64,000 bases of DNA from Rutidosis leptorrhynchoides (GCF_046630445.1 NC_092335.1:35924501-35988500), one strand, 5' to 3'; shown: positions 24,263 through 38,106, counted from the stretch's first letter. Numbers and translations are program-made. Notes: generated from the sequence alone by a model not told the origin.

Positions 24263-24480
24263 TAACGGCTGTCAAATTTTAACGTTTTGGGGACTCACAT
24301 GACCTGCACATGAGGGTATTATTGTCTTTTAATCTAAACCTGGTGTATAAATGTGCACGTGATTCCTCAGTATTCCAAATTTCAATTTCATCTTTCACTT
24401 TCCCATCAATATTTAGGTTAATTTCATCATTATTGTTTCATCTTTCACTATCCCAATTTCAAAATTGCAGATATTTAGGG

Positions 24481-24890
24481 ATGGTTAATTGCTATTGTGG
24501 AAGGCGTGCTTTGATTCAATTGTCCAAGATACAACGGAATCCTGATAGACGATTTTACACATATGCGAAAAAGATATGAATGTTGATTTGAAACCCTAAT
24601 TCTTAAACCCATTATCTCGCTCGTCATCTCTTTCTGTATTATGTAATTAAATTAGGTGTTTTTTTTAGTTTTCAGAATGCACATTCTCTGAATGGCTTGA
24701 TCCACCAATCTGTGATCGTTGCAATCAACTGCAAAGGGGATTAAGAAGGATGAAGATGATTGTTTTATTTAGTTCGATTTTTTTATTGTTTATTTTATGT
24801 TATTCAAGTAAAAAGTCGATTAGGGCTTTTGGTTGTATTTCATATCTGTTGTATTTTGGTTGTATTTCATATCTGTTGTATTTTGGTTGA
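24481..24890 (+). pseudogene. GRF-type zinc-finger protein gene fragment inside the MULE
   Basis: The ATG at 24481 encodes CYCGRRALIQ...NPDRRFY, the first half of a GRF zinc finger (CxCG, then NPxRRFY). After an apparent intron (acceptor TTTTCAG at 24669-24675), the frame from 24678 gives CTFSEWLDPPICDRC, the second half, and then a hydrophobic segment (IVLFSSIFLLFILCY) suggesting a C-terminal membrane anchor. The stop is at 24888. The expected GT donor after the FYTYAKK codons reads AT, and the unspliced frame stops at 24577, so the gene is probably broken. GRF fingers bind nucleic acids; small plant GRF proteins with a terminal hydrophobic helix are common. It is convergent with the transposase remnant and likely carried by the element. 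Confidence 0.62.
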
Positions 24891-24995
24891 ATCTGGATAT
24901 TAATGTAATATGGTTAAGGCATTTGTTGAAATGTGTTGTATTTCATATCTGTTGTATTAAGGCATTTGTTGAAATGTGTTGTATTTCATATCTCT
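24830..24995. repeat. TTGTATTTCATATCTGTTG tandem repeat
   Basis: Five scattered copies of a TGTATTTCATATCT-type unit. The last two lie in a longer AAGGCATTTGTTGAAATGTG unit. Confidence 0.85.
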
Positions 24996-25244
24996 TACAT
25001 TACTCAGAATAGATATTATAACTTAGAATGGCAGATAATTAATACAAAGGGGTATACATAATACATTACATTACATATTACATAAGTTTATCAAAAGAAA
25101 GCCAAAATGGCATTACATAACTACCATTACATAAGTAACCAGAATCCAAAATACATTACAACCAATTCCAAAAGACATCCATTAAGTAACCAGAATCCAA
25201 GAGCATTACACAAACATAAAAAAGACAATTTAAACTAAAGAAGT

Positions 25245-26390
25245 TCACTTTTTCTTCTTGTTAGCACTGGTACTTGTATCACCCTTCCTCTTAGTACCCA
25301 CACTCACACTACCTGCAGATGTGCAGCCCCTCTTATTATGACCGTATTCACCATATTTCCCATAAGAAACACTCTTTCCCTTTCTTGACAATTGTCCATC
25401 ATTGTTCATACTTTCCTTTTCATCAATTCCCTTTATCCTACTCTTTTTTGGTCTACCAACTTTAGGTACAACCAATGGTGGTAATAGTTTGCTTGTGACA
25501 GAAAATAATTTCCACATACTCCTACCATTAATTGGCTTAATGGTATAAGCATATGTTCTTTTCCAATGGTGTAAAGTGTAGATAGGATCCACCTAATCTT
25601 CAGGTACACCAAATTTTCCAGAATTGTCTATCATGTTCCAAATAGCAGCTACTGGATGTTTGCAGGGCATTCTAGTAATTTCCCATCTCCTACAACTACA
25701 AGTTCTCCTTTCTAAGTTAACCACATATTGTTCACCACTGAATCCATTGACTTGATATATCTCATTACCACTCCAAAGGACTTGTAACTTGTGTGCTTCC
25801 TTTCTCACCAAATCAAACATCTTTTTTCCACCTGGTGTAAATGGCCCATCAGTATTGGCACTTTTCTCTATCACAGTAACAATTCTTTGCATCAAATATT
25901 TCCTAATATATTCCAAGCAAGCAACTATAGGTTTATCTCTTTCATCCACCAACCAACGATTAAAAACCTCACAAATATTGTTTATCAACACATCAGATTT
26001 ACACCTTCCTATAGCAGATAATTAATCATATATTAATTAACTAAATTATAATGTTTATTATAAAGTAGTCCCCGATCATAGGTGTGACATTTATCAGAAA
26101 ATTATAATGAAGATATAAATTGTAACATTTACCAGAAAAGTGACTTCTTGACCAACATAATGGTGGTATCTTGGATAAATAGGTGTGACACTCCATACTG
26201 AACCCCTTTGACTCAAGCATAGCCTTTTCAAAGTGAGGAACAGTGGTGGCAGTTGCACACTTCCATAACTGTTGTTTATAAACTTTACCAGTGAACCCTT
26301 TTGTTTTCACGTTTTCATAAATGTGCCTCACATATTATCTATGTTCTGCACAAGGAAATACTCTGGGTAGAGATTTGCTTGGATTCAAAA
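25245..26390 (-). pseudogene. MULE (MuDR-type) transposase C-terminal half
   Basis: The minus strand encodes, in order: PCAEHR then a stop then YVRHIYENVK (about 26350-26300); LWKCATATTVPHFEKAM; YLSKIPP..WSRSHFS; an intron 26009-26132 whose GT/AG borders rejoin a clean frame; KSDVLINNICEVFNRWLV; a SWIM finger (CSCRRWEITRMPCKH, 25660-25720); and a Gly-rich tail with a decayed CCHC knuckle (YGHNKRGC). A stop lies between the SWIM and tail parts (25593). The catalytic N-terminal DDE region is missing because the solo LTR interrupts at 26435 and nothing follows beyond it. Mutator-like transposases cut and paste DNA and make 9-bp target duplications. This copy is dead. Confidence 0.88.
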
Positions 26391-26434
26391 CATTGGGTAG
26401 AGATTTGCTTGAAAAAGTATTTAAGAGATTTGCT

Positions 26435-29400
26435 TGAAATGTCCCGTTCATATTGATTATAAACGTTCCATATTAATTGATTTCGTTGCGAGGTTTTGAC
26501 CTCTATATGAGACGTTTTTCAAAGACTGCATTTATTTTTAAAACAACCATAACCTTTATTTTATCAATAAAGGTTTTAAAAACATTACGTAGATTATCAA
26601 ATAATGATAATCTAAAATATACAGTTTACACACGACCATTACATAATGGTTTACAATAGAAATATATTACATCGACATATGTTTCTTGAATGCAGTTTTT
26701 ACACAATATCATACAAACATGGACTCCAAATCTTGTCCTTATTTTAGTATGCAACAGCGGAAGCTCTTAGTATTCACCTGAGAATAAACATGCTTTAAAC
26801 GTCAACAAAAATGTTGGTGAGTTATAGGTTTAACCTATATATATCAAATCGTAACAATAGACCACAAGATTTCATATTTCAATATACATCCCATACATAG
26901 AGATAAAAATCATTCATATGGTGAACACCTGGTAACCGACATTAACAAGATGCATATATAAGAATATCCCCATCATTCCGGGACACCCTTCAGATATGAT
27001 ATAAATTTCGAAGTACTAAAGCATCCGGTACTTTGGATGGGGTTTGTTAGGCCCAATAGATCTATCTTTAGGATTCGCGTCAATTAAGGTGTCTGTTCCC
27101 TAATTCTTAGATTACCAGACTTAATAAAAAGGGGCATATTCGATTTCGATAATTCAACCATAGAATGTTGTTTCACGTACTTGTGTCTATTTTGTAAATC
27201 ATTTATAAAACCTGCATGTATTCTCATCCCAAAAATATTAGATTTTAAAAGTGGGACTATAACTCACTTTCATAGATATTTCCTTCCTCGGAAATAAGAC
27301 TTGGCCACGGATCGATTCACGAACCTATACAAATATGTACATATATATCAAAGTATGATCAAAATATAATTACAAACATTTTTATTATGTTTTAAAGATT
27401 TGAGTGTATTAAGTCAGCTGTCCTCGTTAGTAACCTACAACTAGTTGTCCACAGTTAGATGTATAGAAATAAATCGATATATATTATCTTGAATCAATCC
27501 ACGACCCAGTGTATACACGTCTCAGGCTAGATCACAACTCAAAGTATATATATTTTTGGAATTAACCTCAACCCTGTATAGCTAACTCCAACATTATTGC
27601 ATATAGAGTGTCTGTGGTTATTCCAAATAATATATATACATGGGTCGATATGATATGTCAAAACATTTGCATACGTGTCTATGGTATCCCAAGATTACAT
27701 AATATATTAGAATATATGTATAATACAATATAAGTTAGCTAGAATATGATTTGTATAGATTTGTTAAACATTTCCCGTAGCTAAAAAGATCAAAAATATC
27801 CAATCTTGTTTTACCCATAACTTCTTCATTTTAAATCCGTTTTGAGTGAATCAAATTGCTATGGTTTCATATTGAACTCTATTTTATGAATCTAAACAGA
27901 AAAAGTATATATTTATTGTTGGAAATATAAGTTACATGTCGTTTTTGTAAAGGTAGTCATTTCAGTCGAAAGAACGACGTCTAGATGACCATTTTAGAAA
28001 ACATACTTCCACTTTGAGTTTAACCTTGATTTTTAGATATAGTTTCATGTTCATATGAAAAATCATTTTATCAGAAGAATAACTTTTAAATCAAAGTTTA
28101 TCATAGTTTTTAATTATCCAAACCAAAACAGCCCCCGGTTTCACTACGACGGCGTATATCCGATTTTATGGTGTTCATCATGTTTCCAGGTTTTAAATCA
28201 TTATGTTAGCATATCATATAGATATAGAACATGTGTTTAGTTGATTTTAAAAGTCAAGTTAGAAGGATTAACTTTTGTTTGCGAACAAGTTTAGAATTAA
28301 CTAAACTATGTTCTAGTGATTACAAGTTTAAACCTTCGAATAAGATAACTTTATATGTATGAATCGAATGATGTTATGAACATCATTACTACCTCAAGTT
28401 TTCTGGATAAAACTACTGGAAATGAGAAAAATGGATCTAGCTTCAAAGGATCCTTGGATGGCTTAAAAGTTCTTGAAGCAGAATCATGACACGAAAACAG
28501 TTCAAGTAAGATTTTCACTCGAAATAAGATTGTTATAGTTGTAGAAATTGAATCAAAGTTTGAATATGAATATTACCTTGAATTAGAAAGATAACCTACT
28601 ATAAATAACAAAGGTTCCTTGATCTTAGATGATTACTTGAAATGGATTAGAAAGCTTGGAAGTAGACTTGCAAACTTGAAAGTATTCTTGATTTTTATGA
28701 AACTATACTTGTGGAATTTATGAAGAACACTTAGAACTTGAAGATGGAACTTGAGAGAGATCAATTAGATGAAGAAAATTAAAGAATGAAAGTATTTGTA
28801 GGTGTTTTTGGTCGTTGGTATATGGATTAGATATAAAGGATATGTAATTTTATTTTCATGTAAATAAGTCATGAATGATTACTCATATTTTTGTAATTTT
28901 ATGAGATATTTCATGCTAGTTGCCAAATGATGGTTCCCACATGTGTTAGGTGACTCACATGGGCTGCTAAGAGCTGAGCATTGGAGTGTATATACCAATA
29001 GTACATATATCTAAAAGTTATGTATTGTACGAGTACGAATACGAATGCATACGAGTAGAATTGTTGATGAAACTGAACGAGGATGTAATTGTAAGCATTT
29101 TTGTTAAGTATAAGTATTTTGATAAGTGTCTTGAAGTCTTTCAAAAGTGTATGAATACATATTAAAACACTACATGTATATACATTTTAACTGAGTCGTT
29201 AAGTCATCGTTAGTCATTACATGTAAATGTTGTTTTGAAACCTTTAGGTTAACGATCTTGTTAAATGTTGTTAACCCATTGTTTATTATATCAAATGAGA
29301 TGTTAAATTGTTACATTATCATGATATTATGATATATAATATATCTTAGTATGATATATATACAGTTAAATGTCGTTACAACGATAATCGTTACATATAT

Positions 29401-29892
29401 GTCTCGTTTCGAAATCATTAAGTTAGTAGTCTTATTTTTACATATGTAGTTCATTGTTAATACACTTAATGATATATTTACTTATCATTTAACATAATTA
29501 ACCAACTGTATCAATATCTTAATATGATTTATATGTACCTAGTAAGACGTTGTTATAACGATAATCGTTATATATATCGTTTTCGAGTTTCTTAATTTAA
29601 TAGTCTCATTTTTATGTATATAACTCATTGTTAAAATACCTAATGAGATACTTACTTATAATAAAATCATGTTAACTATATATATAACCATATATATGTC
29701 ATCGTATAGTTTTTACAAGTTTTAACGTTCGTGAATCACCGGTCAACTTGGGTGGTCAATTGTCTATATGAAACCTATTTTAATTAATCAAGTCTTAACA
29801 AGTTTGATTGCTTAACACGTTGAAAACATTTAGTAATGTAAATATCAATCTCAATTAATATATATAAACATGGAAAAGTTCGGGTCACTACA
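26435..29892 (-). mobile_element. Solo LTR of the E1 family
   Basis: Reverse complement of 9183-12602 over its whole length: TGAAATGTCCC at the left, CGGGTCACTACA at the right. Perfect 5-bp target duplication TTGCT at 26430-26434 and 29893-29897. No internal region is present, so it formed by LTR-LTR recombination. The 77-codon minus frame 28911-29144 mirrors 9921-10154 but lacks an ATG. Confidence 0.96.
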
Positions 29893-29897
29893 TTGCT

Positions 29898-30617
29898 TAA
29901 GTACTTTGAGCGATTCTTCATTTTTTATCCTCGTTCATTACTCGATTCATAATGAATTCGATACAAAAGCCCATATAGATATTATATTACGCATGCACAA
30001 ACGAATGCTTCAGAACTCTCGGTTAGCCTTTTTCGAATAAAACCGTCAAGTCCGAACTTTATAAGGTTGTTGACCAATAAACTGGACATTGTCACATCTT
30101 CTACGATGTTAAACAATTAGGTAAAATCTTTCTTATTGGGTGTAGCTCGCACCACGCACAGACCAACACACACACGGTGCATGTTACTTGGTGCGTTGTG
30201 CGTTTTACGTCATAAATAGCATGTGTCGCTGAAAACTTCGTTAACACGCACCACACATGGATTTGCATGCATCATGGATGGTGCGTGATGCGTGGTCATA
30301 ATGTTTTTACAATTAGGATTTTTTGAGATCCTATCGTTAACACTTTTCTTTTAAATGAAGACATATTGACAAATTTCCTTTCATTAGGTTCTAACGTTAG
30401 AAATTAAAGATTCAGTGATCGGATATATGCATTTATAATCTCCCGGAACAGGGATAAACTATTCTAAATTATTCACCGCTTAGTTTTTACGCCAACACTA
30501 ATTTTACCGTTGGTAACTTGTAGGCTACGTTTAAAGCAAGAGTTGGGGGTATAAATAAGTAAAAATCAAGAATCGATCTGTGACCCAAAATCATTACTTT
30601 TGTTTTCCTTTACCCAA
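29898..30617 (+). promoter_or_regulatory. Upstream region of the limit dextrinase gene
   Basis: About 720 bp between the solo LTR and the first exon, with no coding signal. A TATA box (TATAAATA, 30550-30557) lies 60 bp before the ATG. At 30149-30202 and 30245-30295 are inverted GCACCACGCAC/GGTGCGT motifs that could fold back. The second contains CATGCAT (30266-30272), like the core of seed RY elements. Functional meaning is inferred only. Confidence 0.55.
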
Positions 30618-33600
30618 ATGTCCATTCTTTTCTCCTCTGCTTCACTCGTTCCTCCTCCTACAATTATCACCCACCCTCCTCCATGTAATCCCATACATAT
30701 CAACCACAAATACAATACCCAAACCCGACCCAATGGATCATCTTTGACCCGACCCACCCTTGTCTCCATTGCAGGTTGCGTCAAATCAAGAACCCCAAGT
30801 CACCATTGTTACTGCTCCACTTCGACAATGTCAGACACCACCACTTCATCACCCCCACAGGTCTTATTATTACTCCGTATCAATTATTTAATATTAATTG
30901 TAATTATTAATTAATATTATTTTGATTGTAAAGTATCTAAGTAAAACCTAAGCGCCTAATAAACTGAATGTAAACCAGTTTATAACTTGGATATTGAAAA
31001 TATATAAATGGCATTGTATTTTATTTTATGGGTCTTTTCAATCAATGAAAATTATGTATTTTTATTATTGATTTTGAATTACAGGATAGCCTATCATACT
31101 CTAGAGCATACTGGGTATCTAAATCCATAATTGCTTGGAATGTGGATGATGTTATTGGTGGTTCTTGTTTTCTATATTCTAGTACATCTGCTACTTTATC
31201 AATTACAGAAACCGGAATTCAAGGTACAATTGAGTTTGTTCATAATGGTTGACATTTGATAGGATCAAGAATCTTGATTTTTAATACAAGAATTGACACT
31301 TTACCATAAACAGGCTATGATTTAAGTGTTGAACTCCAAAGAGATGATCAGAGGCTTCCTGATAATGTAATATTAAGTACATGTTTTTAACTCGATTTAT
31401 GCTTATTTATCCTCGGTTATATAATCTAACAAATAGTATTTCAGGTCAGAGATAAGTTTCCTCATATACGAGGTTATAAGGCGTTTAAGGTGCCATCATC
31501 TGTGGATCATAAGAGTATTTTAAAAAACCAAATGGCTGTTGCTTTATTTGACGGTTGGCATACATACGTTAATAAATTTAAAAATGTAAATTTACCATGT
31601 TCATATATGGTAATCCGTATTCAGCAACGCTATTTTGTGCAGCAAGCGGACAATGCGTTAATGTTACTGGTCTGCAGCTACCCGGTGTTATTGATGACAT
31701 TTTCTCTTATACGGGTCCTCTTGGTGCTATTTTTTCAAACCAAGTTGTCTCGCTTTATCTTTGGGCTCCAACCGCTCAAGTAACTTTATGTTTTTAAGTA
31801 ATTACATGTGCCTTGACGTGAAATATGTAACATTTTGAAGGTGACTTTCTGAGCTCGTGTGTCTTTAAACAGAATGTGCGTGCAATCATTTATAGTGGAC
31901 CTTCCGGTGGTGAAGCTGTCGAGATTGTCGATCTTAAGGAGTCTAATGGCGTTTGGAGTGTTAACGGGCCAGGAAATTGGGAGGGGTGTTATTATGTCTA
32001 TGAAGTGTCCGTCTACCATCATAGTACTTTGAAGATAGAAAAGTGTATAGCGAATGATCCATATGCCAGAGGGTACGTTTATTGTGTGTGCGTTGGAAAT
32101 TTAGATACTTTTATATTAGATGTGACAAGATGGCTGGGTTGATTAACTGGTCAAACAGGTTTGCAGTTGAAACTGGTCATTTTCAGACAAGTTAAACTGG
32201 GCCAGTCCATTTTCAGGAAAACTTGTTATCAATAACTAATGTTTGAAATATGAGATTATGGTAATATCACAGTAATAGTCAAGATTGTTGATTAAAAAAA
32301 ACCCAAATGAACCCATTTATATGTAAACGGGTCAAAATTGCCACTTATAATTAAACCATCTTCATGTTTTGTGTTTTGTTTTGTCAGACATTTTGTTTTT
32401 TGGTAGGCTTTCAGGTGATGGGAAGCGGACTTTTTTGGTCAATCTTGATTCTGATGCTATAAAACCTCAGAAATGGAATGATTTGGCAGATGAGAAGCCT
32501 GCGATAGCAGATTTTTCTGACATTAGTCTTTATGAACTTCATATTAGAGATTTCAGGTACATAATCATAAACCTTATTTCCTATTTAAATAACTGTTCCT
32601 TGTAGAAACTTGTTACTTCTTGCACTTCACTAAGCAAAAGAAGAAAAAAACGGCGAATAAAAAGGTAAGGTTACTTATTGTGGTTATTCATATGCATTGT
32701 TGTCCTTTGTGATTCTGTACAGTGCTAATGACTCAACCGTTCATCCTGATATTCGTGGAGGTTATCTCGCTTTCACATCTGAGGTACATTTTGATCCCCA
32801 TGTTATTAACTCTTATAGCTAAAACATTAAAAACACGTGACTTTGATAAGTTAAAGACGATCGATCACATATGAAGATACACTTTATAACATTTTTTAAA
32901 CAAAGGCAATTTTACCATATTGGTTTGACAATTAGAAAGCTATGATGTCTAAACAATATTTTGTTGAAGGAATCAGCTGGTGTACTTCATTTGAAGAAAT
33001 TATCAGATGCTGGCCTTACACATATCCATTTACTGCCGACCTTTCAATTTGGAGACGTTGACGATGAGAAGGAAAAATGGAAATTTTTGGGTAAGAGAAG
33101 TTTTTAATTTCCTTTATTGTTATTCAAAGTATTTTTTTAACGACATCCCTAAGAGCTAACATAATTGTATTGTAGATAGCGGTTACATACTAACATTTAT
33201 GAATTGTGCAACACTTTTATGCACGTTAAAGACGGCTGTCATTAGAAAAATTCTTATTTAAATAATGTAATAAGTTCTTTTTATCTAAAGTCAGATATGG
33301 AGATGCTCAAATCTCTGCCTCCGGATTCAGCTGAGCAACAAGAATACGTTACGGCTATTCAAGATGAGGATGGATACAACTGGGGGTAATCAATGCTTTT
33401 GAATTCATTGCTATGACACTTTTACTTCTAGTCACATGTTATGATAATTTAGCTTTTCAATTAACATTCTTTTGAATTTTTCTTAATTATGAAAGCTATA
33501 ATCCTGTTTTATGGGGAGTGCCTAAAGGAAGCTATGCAACTAACCCTAATGGTCAGTTCCGTATAATAGAGTTTCGGAAGATGGTGCAGGTTTATATTTA

Positions 33601-36600
33601 TTTTTCTACAGTGCAGTATATAATAGTTGAACCCTCGACTTTTCTTGGTTGACGATTGTTGTTGTATAACTCAATCATATAGGCCTTCGTGTTTAATGCA
33701 GGCACTTAATCGTATAGGCCTTCGTGTTGTGTTGGATGTTGTTTACAATCATCTACATGCAAGTGGACCCACAGATGATAACTCAGTACTAGACAAGGTC
33801 GTTCACATACTTCTTATGTCATTTTTTTTTATGTTTGATTGTACATGTTTTACTTGAATGGAAGATGTCTGACTATGAATTTGCTATAGATTGTTCCAGG
33901 TTATTACTTAAGAAGGAATGCAGATGGTTTAATTGAGAACAGTACGTGCGTAAATAACACGGCCAGTGAGCATTTTATGGTTGATCGCTTAATCGTTGAT
34001 GATCTTTTAAACTGGGTAGTCAACTATAAGGTAATGCCACCACAATTCGACATTTGTATTTATATTCTATTAAAGGTAATGATTTTAACTGCCTATTACA
34101 TCGATTTCCTACAGGTTGATGGGTTTCGGTTTGATCTTATGGGTCATATGATGAAAAGTACTATGGTATGAAACATTAAATGTACTTTTCTCTTATACTC
34201 TCCTTTATACATTCAAACTTTATTTATGTCTTGTGTACAAACAGATGAGGGCTAAAAGCATGCTTAAGTACTTGTCAAGGGATAAAGACAAAGTGGATGG
34301 TTCAAGCATTTTCTTGTAAGAATGAGCACACTGTTAATTTTGATTTCACATTCGTGTAGCTACAATATCATTGATTTTATTAGCATTTTTGTTGTTGTAT
34401 TAACTCTTCAGAATGTGTTTAGCAACCTTTGAAAAGTACAATAAGTATTATTTATGTTAATGCAACATGATGTATACAATCGGCAATGCATAAATGCAGC
34501 TCATGTAAACTTGTATATCTGTTTCAGATATGGTGAAGGATGGGATTTTGGTGAGGTGGCAAATAACGGTCGCGGGGTTAATGCATCACAGGTTAATCTA
34601 GCAGGAAGTGGAATTGGGAGGTACGTGTAGTTTAAAGGAATGTGATATTACGATATTACCCATCTTCCATACTATATTGAATGTGATATTACGATATTAC
34701 CCATCTTCCATACTATATTACTATTACATGTTAGTGTTAGACCGTGCTTGGTCCATGAATTATATATTTGAGCGTATAAACCACAAGATGCATACTGCAA
34801 GTAGTGCGGATCATATCTCCATACTTTAATGTGATAACCATTATCGTTATCTACAAAATAAACAATTATTGTTAATGTAATAACCGTTTCTTTATCGCTC
34901 GGTGTATTTATTTTCAGCTTTAATGATCGAATTCGAGATGCATTGCTTGGTGGATCTCCATTCGGTAATCCTCTTCAACAGGGTTTCCTCACAGGGTTAT
35001 CTTTGCAAGTAATGCTAATGTAACCTTTTATTTCCCATCTTTGTGATTTTTAATCATGCAGTCACGTGTTCATTTATTAAAGATTATTTTTATATAGCCA
35101 AATGGTCATGACCATGGTACAGAGGCTGATACAGCACGTATGCTTGCTTCATCTATGGATCACATTCAGGTAAAGTACCAACAAATCGAAAGAATTTATT
35201 TGACGTACGTTTGATACGAGTATCTGTATATGTTGATATGCTTTGCGTTCGATTCTTCACAAGTTTAACGTTTTAGGTTGGGATGGCTGGTAACTTAAAG
35301 GATTTTGTGCTTACAAATTGTGATGGTCAAGAGGTACACAAAACTTTCTTTTACCATCTCAAATTTTAGCGCATTTATGCGTGTTTTCTCTTTTGTTTTT
35401 AGGTTAAAGGATCAGGAATTTTAACATATGGTGGAACTCCGGTTGCATATGCTTCGCAACCAGTGGAAACAGTAAGATTATATGTTGTATTTACAAAACC
35501 TATCCAAATTCACCCTTTTAAACTCCGATTTGCTTGTTTTGCAGATTAACTATGTGTCTGCTCATGATAATGAGACTCTCTTTGATATTATTAGTTTGAA
35601 GGTATGTTATAACATTTTTTTAAAACCAGATCCAAATATATTATATCTTGTTGTAAATCTGTTTTTTCATTTCATTGATAAAAGACACCGATGGAAATCA
35701 GTGTGGATGAGCGATGCAGGATAAACCATTTAGCTTCAAGCATTATTGCACTCTCCCAGGTTATGATATGTCTTGTACATATATATACTTTAATACTAGA
35801 TTTCGGATAAAAAAATACATTTTACTATTTAATTGTTTTTAAAATAAATCTTACATTGTTACAAACGTGATTTCTCTAAATTGTCTCGTTAAATATCAAA
35901 TAAGAGTAATGCTAGACTTGCAAAATGTGTACTATATTGTGCTTACTCGTTTATTTTATTCACTTAACGTAAACTATCCTATAAAATTGTCATTAACTTT
36001 AGGTCCATAGATAAGTTCTTTTCAGACAGAATATTGACTAATCTTTTGAAGCGTTAAATTTTTTATTCGTAATATACAGTAAAGTTAATAGTAATTTACA
36101 GGGTGTTCCTTTTTTCCATTGTGGAGACGAGATACTGCGTTCTAAGTCTTTAGACCGTGACTCGTACAATTCTGGTGACTGGTTCAACAGGTACAGTTTA
36201 TATAATCTTTCTATATGAAAAAGATAATGTTAGCTTAATGTCTAGAACACATCTTTTTCAGGCTAGATTTTAGCTACAATTCGAATAATTGGGGTGTTGG
36301 CTTACCTCCGAAAGGGAAGAATGAAAAGAGCTGGTCACTGTAAGATTTTTTATGGTGCTTACTTCACCTTACTTTAATATCATTTAGTTGACTTTGTTTG
36401 ACTGTTTTTTTAAAGTATCTACCATAAGCTTCAGTAAACACATTAGAGATATTATAACTTGGATGTCTTGTTTGTTTGTTCAGAATAAAACCTAGATTGG
36501 CTTCCCCATTGTTCAAGCCTGAGAAAAGTCACATAATATCTACACTTGAAAATTTCCAAAACTTGTTACGTATCAGATACTCTTCAATTCTCTTCCGTTT

Positions 36601-37444
36601 GAGGACGGCAAATGCTATCCAGGTTAGTATTTCGTACTTTCGATCAATACTTGTGAACACAGTGGATTCAGTCTAGGTTGTATAACGGGTCAAATGTGTA
36701 GAATATTTATCCATAGTCTACATCTACAACATTGCTTTATTGGTAACTTTATATTGCTATTGAAATAATTTAATTTTGTAATCACACACACATTCATGGA
36801 TTAAAAATTGAACAAAAAGACAACGGGAACGATTCAAGATGTTTTTACATGCACAAGATTTTCAGACATACAAGAGTTTACTAATTTTGACCTGTCTAAC
36901 CTGCGTTACCCCCCAAAATATGCATTCGGCATCCCAAATGCTAACGAAACGTTCATCCAGGAACGAGTGCGATTCCACAACACCGGTCCATCTCAGGTTC
37001 CAGGTGTCATAGTAATGAGTATCGAAGATGGCCACAAAGATGTCCCTGGGCTATCTCAACTTGACCCAGTGTAATTATTTTCGAACTCATATTAGTATGT
37101 TATACCCTTCTTGTACCATTTAACAAACGTTTTAGCTGTCCTATAACAGTTATTCATACATTGTGGTCGTTATCAACGCTTGCCCAACTGATATGTCATT
37201 TACAAGCCCTGTATTACAAGGCAAAGCTCTCCAATTGCACCCGGTGCAGGTATCTTTTTCTACAAATAAAACATTATAATTTGATCTGTTTCATCGATAA
37301 TTTTGTTATCTTGGTATGTTTTTGGGTGTGCAGATGATGTCAACTGATAATGTGGTGAAGAACTCAACGTATGATCCATCATCAGGATGCTTCAGGCTTC
37401 CTTCAAGGACAACTGCTGTGTTTGTTGAGCCTCGAAACCTTTAA
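30618..37444 (+). CDS. PU1: Limit dextrinase / pullulanase-type starch debranching enzyme, plastid, 28 exons
   Basis: Hydrolyses alpha-1,6 branches of amylopectin and limit dextrins in plastids. Exons: 30618-30860, 31085-31223, 31314-31366, 31445-31553, 31643-31779, 31873-32072, 32407-32556, 32723-32783, 32970-33090, 33295-33385, 33496-33589, 33702-33797, 33890-34030, 34115-34165, 34245-34315, 34528-34620, 34918-35008, 35098-35169, 35277-35333, 35403-35471, 35545-35601, 35685-35759, 36102-36190, 36262-36339, 36484-36622, 36961-37070, 37150-37249, 37334-37444. All borders are GT-AG and phases join without a stop, giving 965 residues, as expected for plant LDA. Exon 1 is a Ser/Thr/Pro-rich transit peptide. 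GH13 motifs: DVVYNH (exon 12), [10 protein letters not shown] with the nucleophile Asp (14), [10 protein letters not shown] with the acid/base Glu (16), [10 protein letters not shown] (21). [13 protein letters not shown] (exons 10-11) is typical of pullulanases. The start at 30618 is the first ATG after the TATA box. Exon 5 and 27 acceptors were chosen by frame and family continuity. Confidence 0.97.
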
Positions 37445-38106
37445 AAATACTGGTGTATGAATTTGAAAATAATTAGTATTTTGTATCTACTTAGAAATTT
37501 AGAAGTGAAAACTAGTCTGTTTTTTGACTTTAAAGGTCAAAATCACTTCCTATATGGAATATGATATTTAATTTTCAGAACATGGTACCCCTCAATTATA
37601 AGCAGAGTAACTATAAAGTCATTGTCTTGAAAGCTAAGATAAAGTTGGTTTTATTTGATTTGATGTTGCCTTTTGCATCCGAACTTCATGGATCAGTTAG
37701 TTTGCATCTACATTTAGGCCCCCATACTGCTGTTATCATGATCAGAGGCTACTTGTAATATGGGTAGATCATGGATCATGACAAAATGAAGTTGACTTAC
37801 AAGGACATGCATTGTCCACTTGGACCGTACAAGTGGATGATGCACGCCGAGACAAATCTGGGTCATTTTAACTAAATAATATTCACTCCGAGATTCATAA
37901 CACACTTGTGGAGTACAAGTGAGAATTGCAGGGCAAGATAAATATGGATCTGTAGGTTGTTTTTGTTAGACTTTTATGTTACTTGCTACTATTTAATATT
38001 GTGAAAGTCGTGCGTTGCTAATCGGTTGGTTGAGTGGCTACTTGTGTGTATTTAATTATATATAGTGATAGTGATATATGCTCAAGCAACTTATATATCT
38101 GGTAAA
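37445..38106 (+). other. 3' flank of the limit dextrinase gene
   Basis: Probably 3' UTR followed by spacer up to the copia LTR. No convincing ORF or clear AATAAA signal. The small frames at 37561 and 37714 show no conserved features. Confidence 0.5.

Noticed and set aside
24057-24302. Plus-strand 81-codon frame
   Set aside because: It covers the MULE-like subterminal repeats and resembles no protein.
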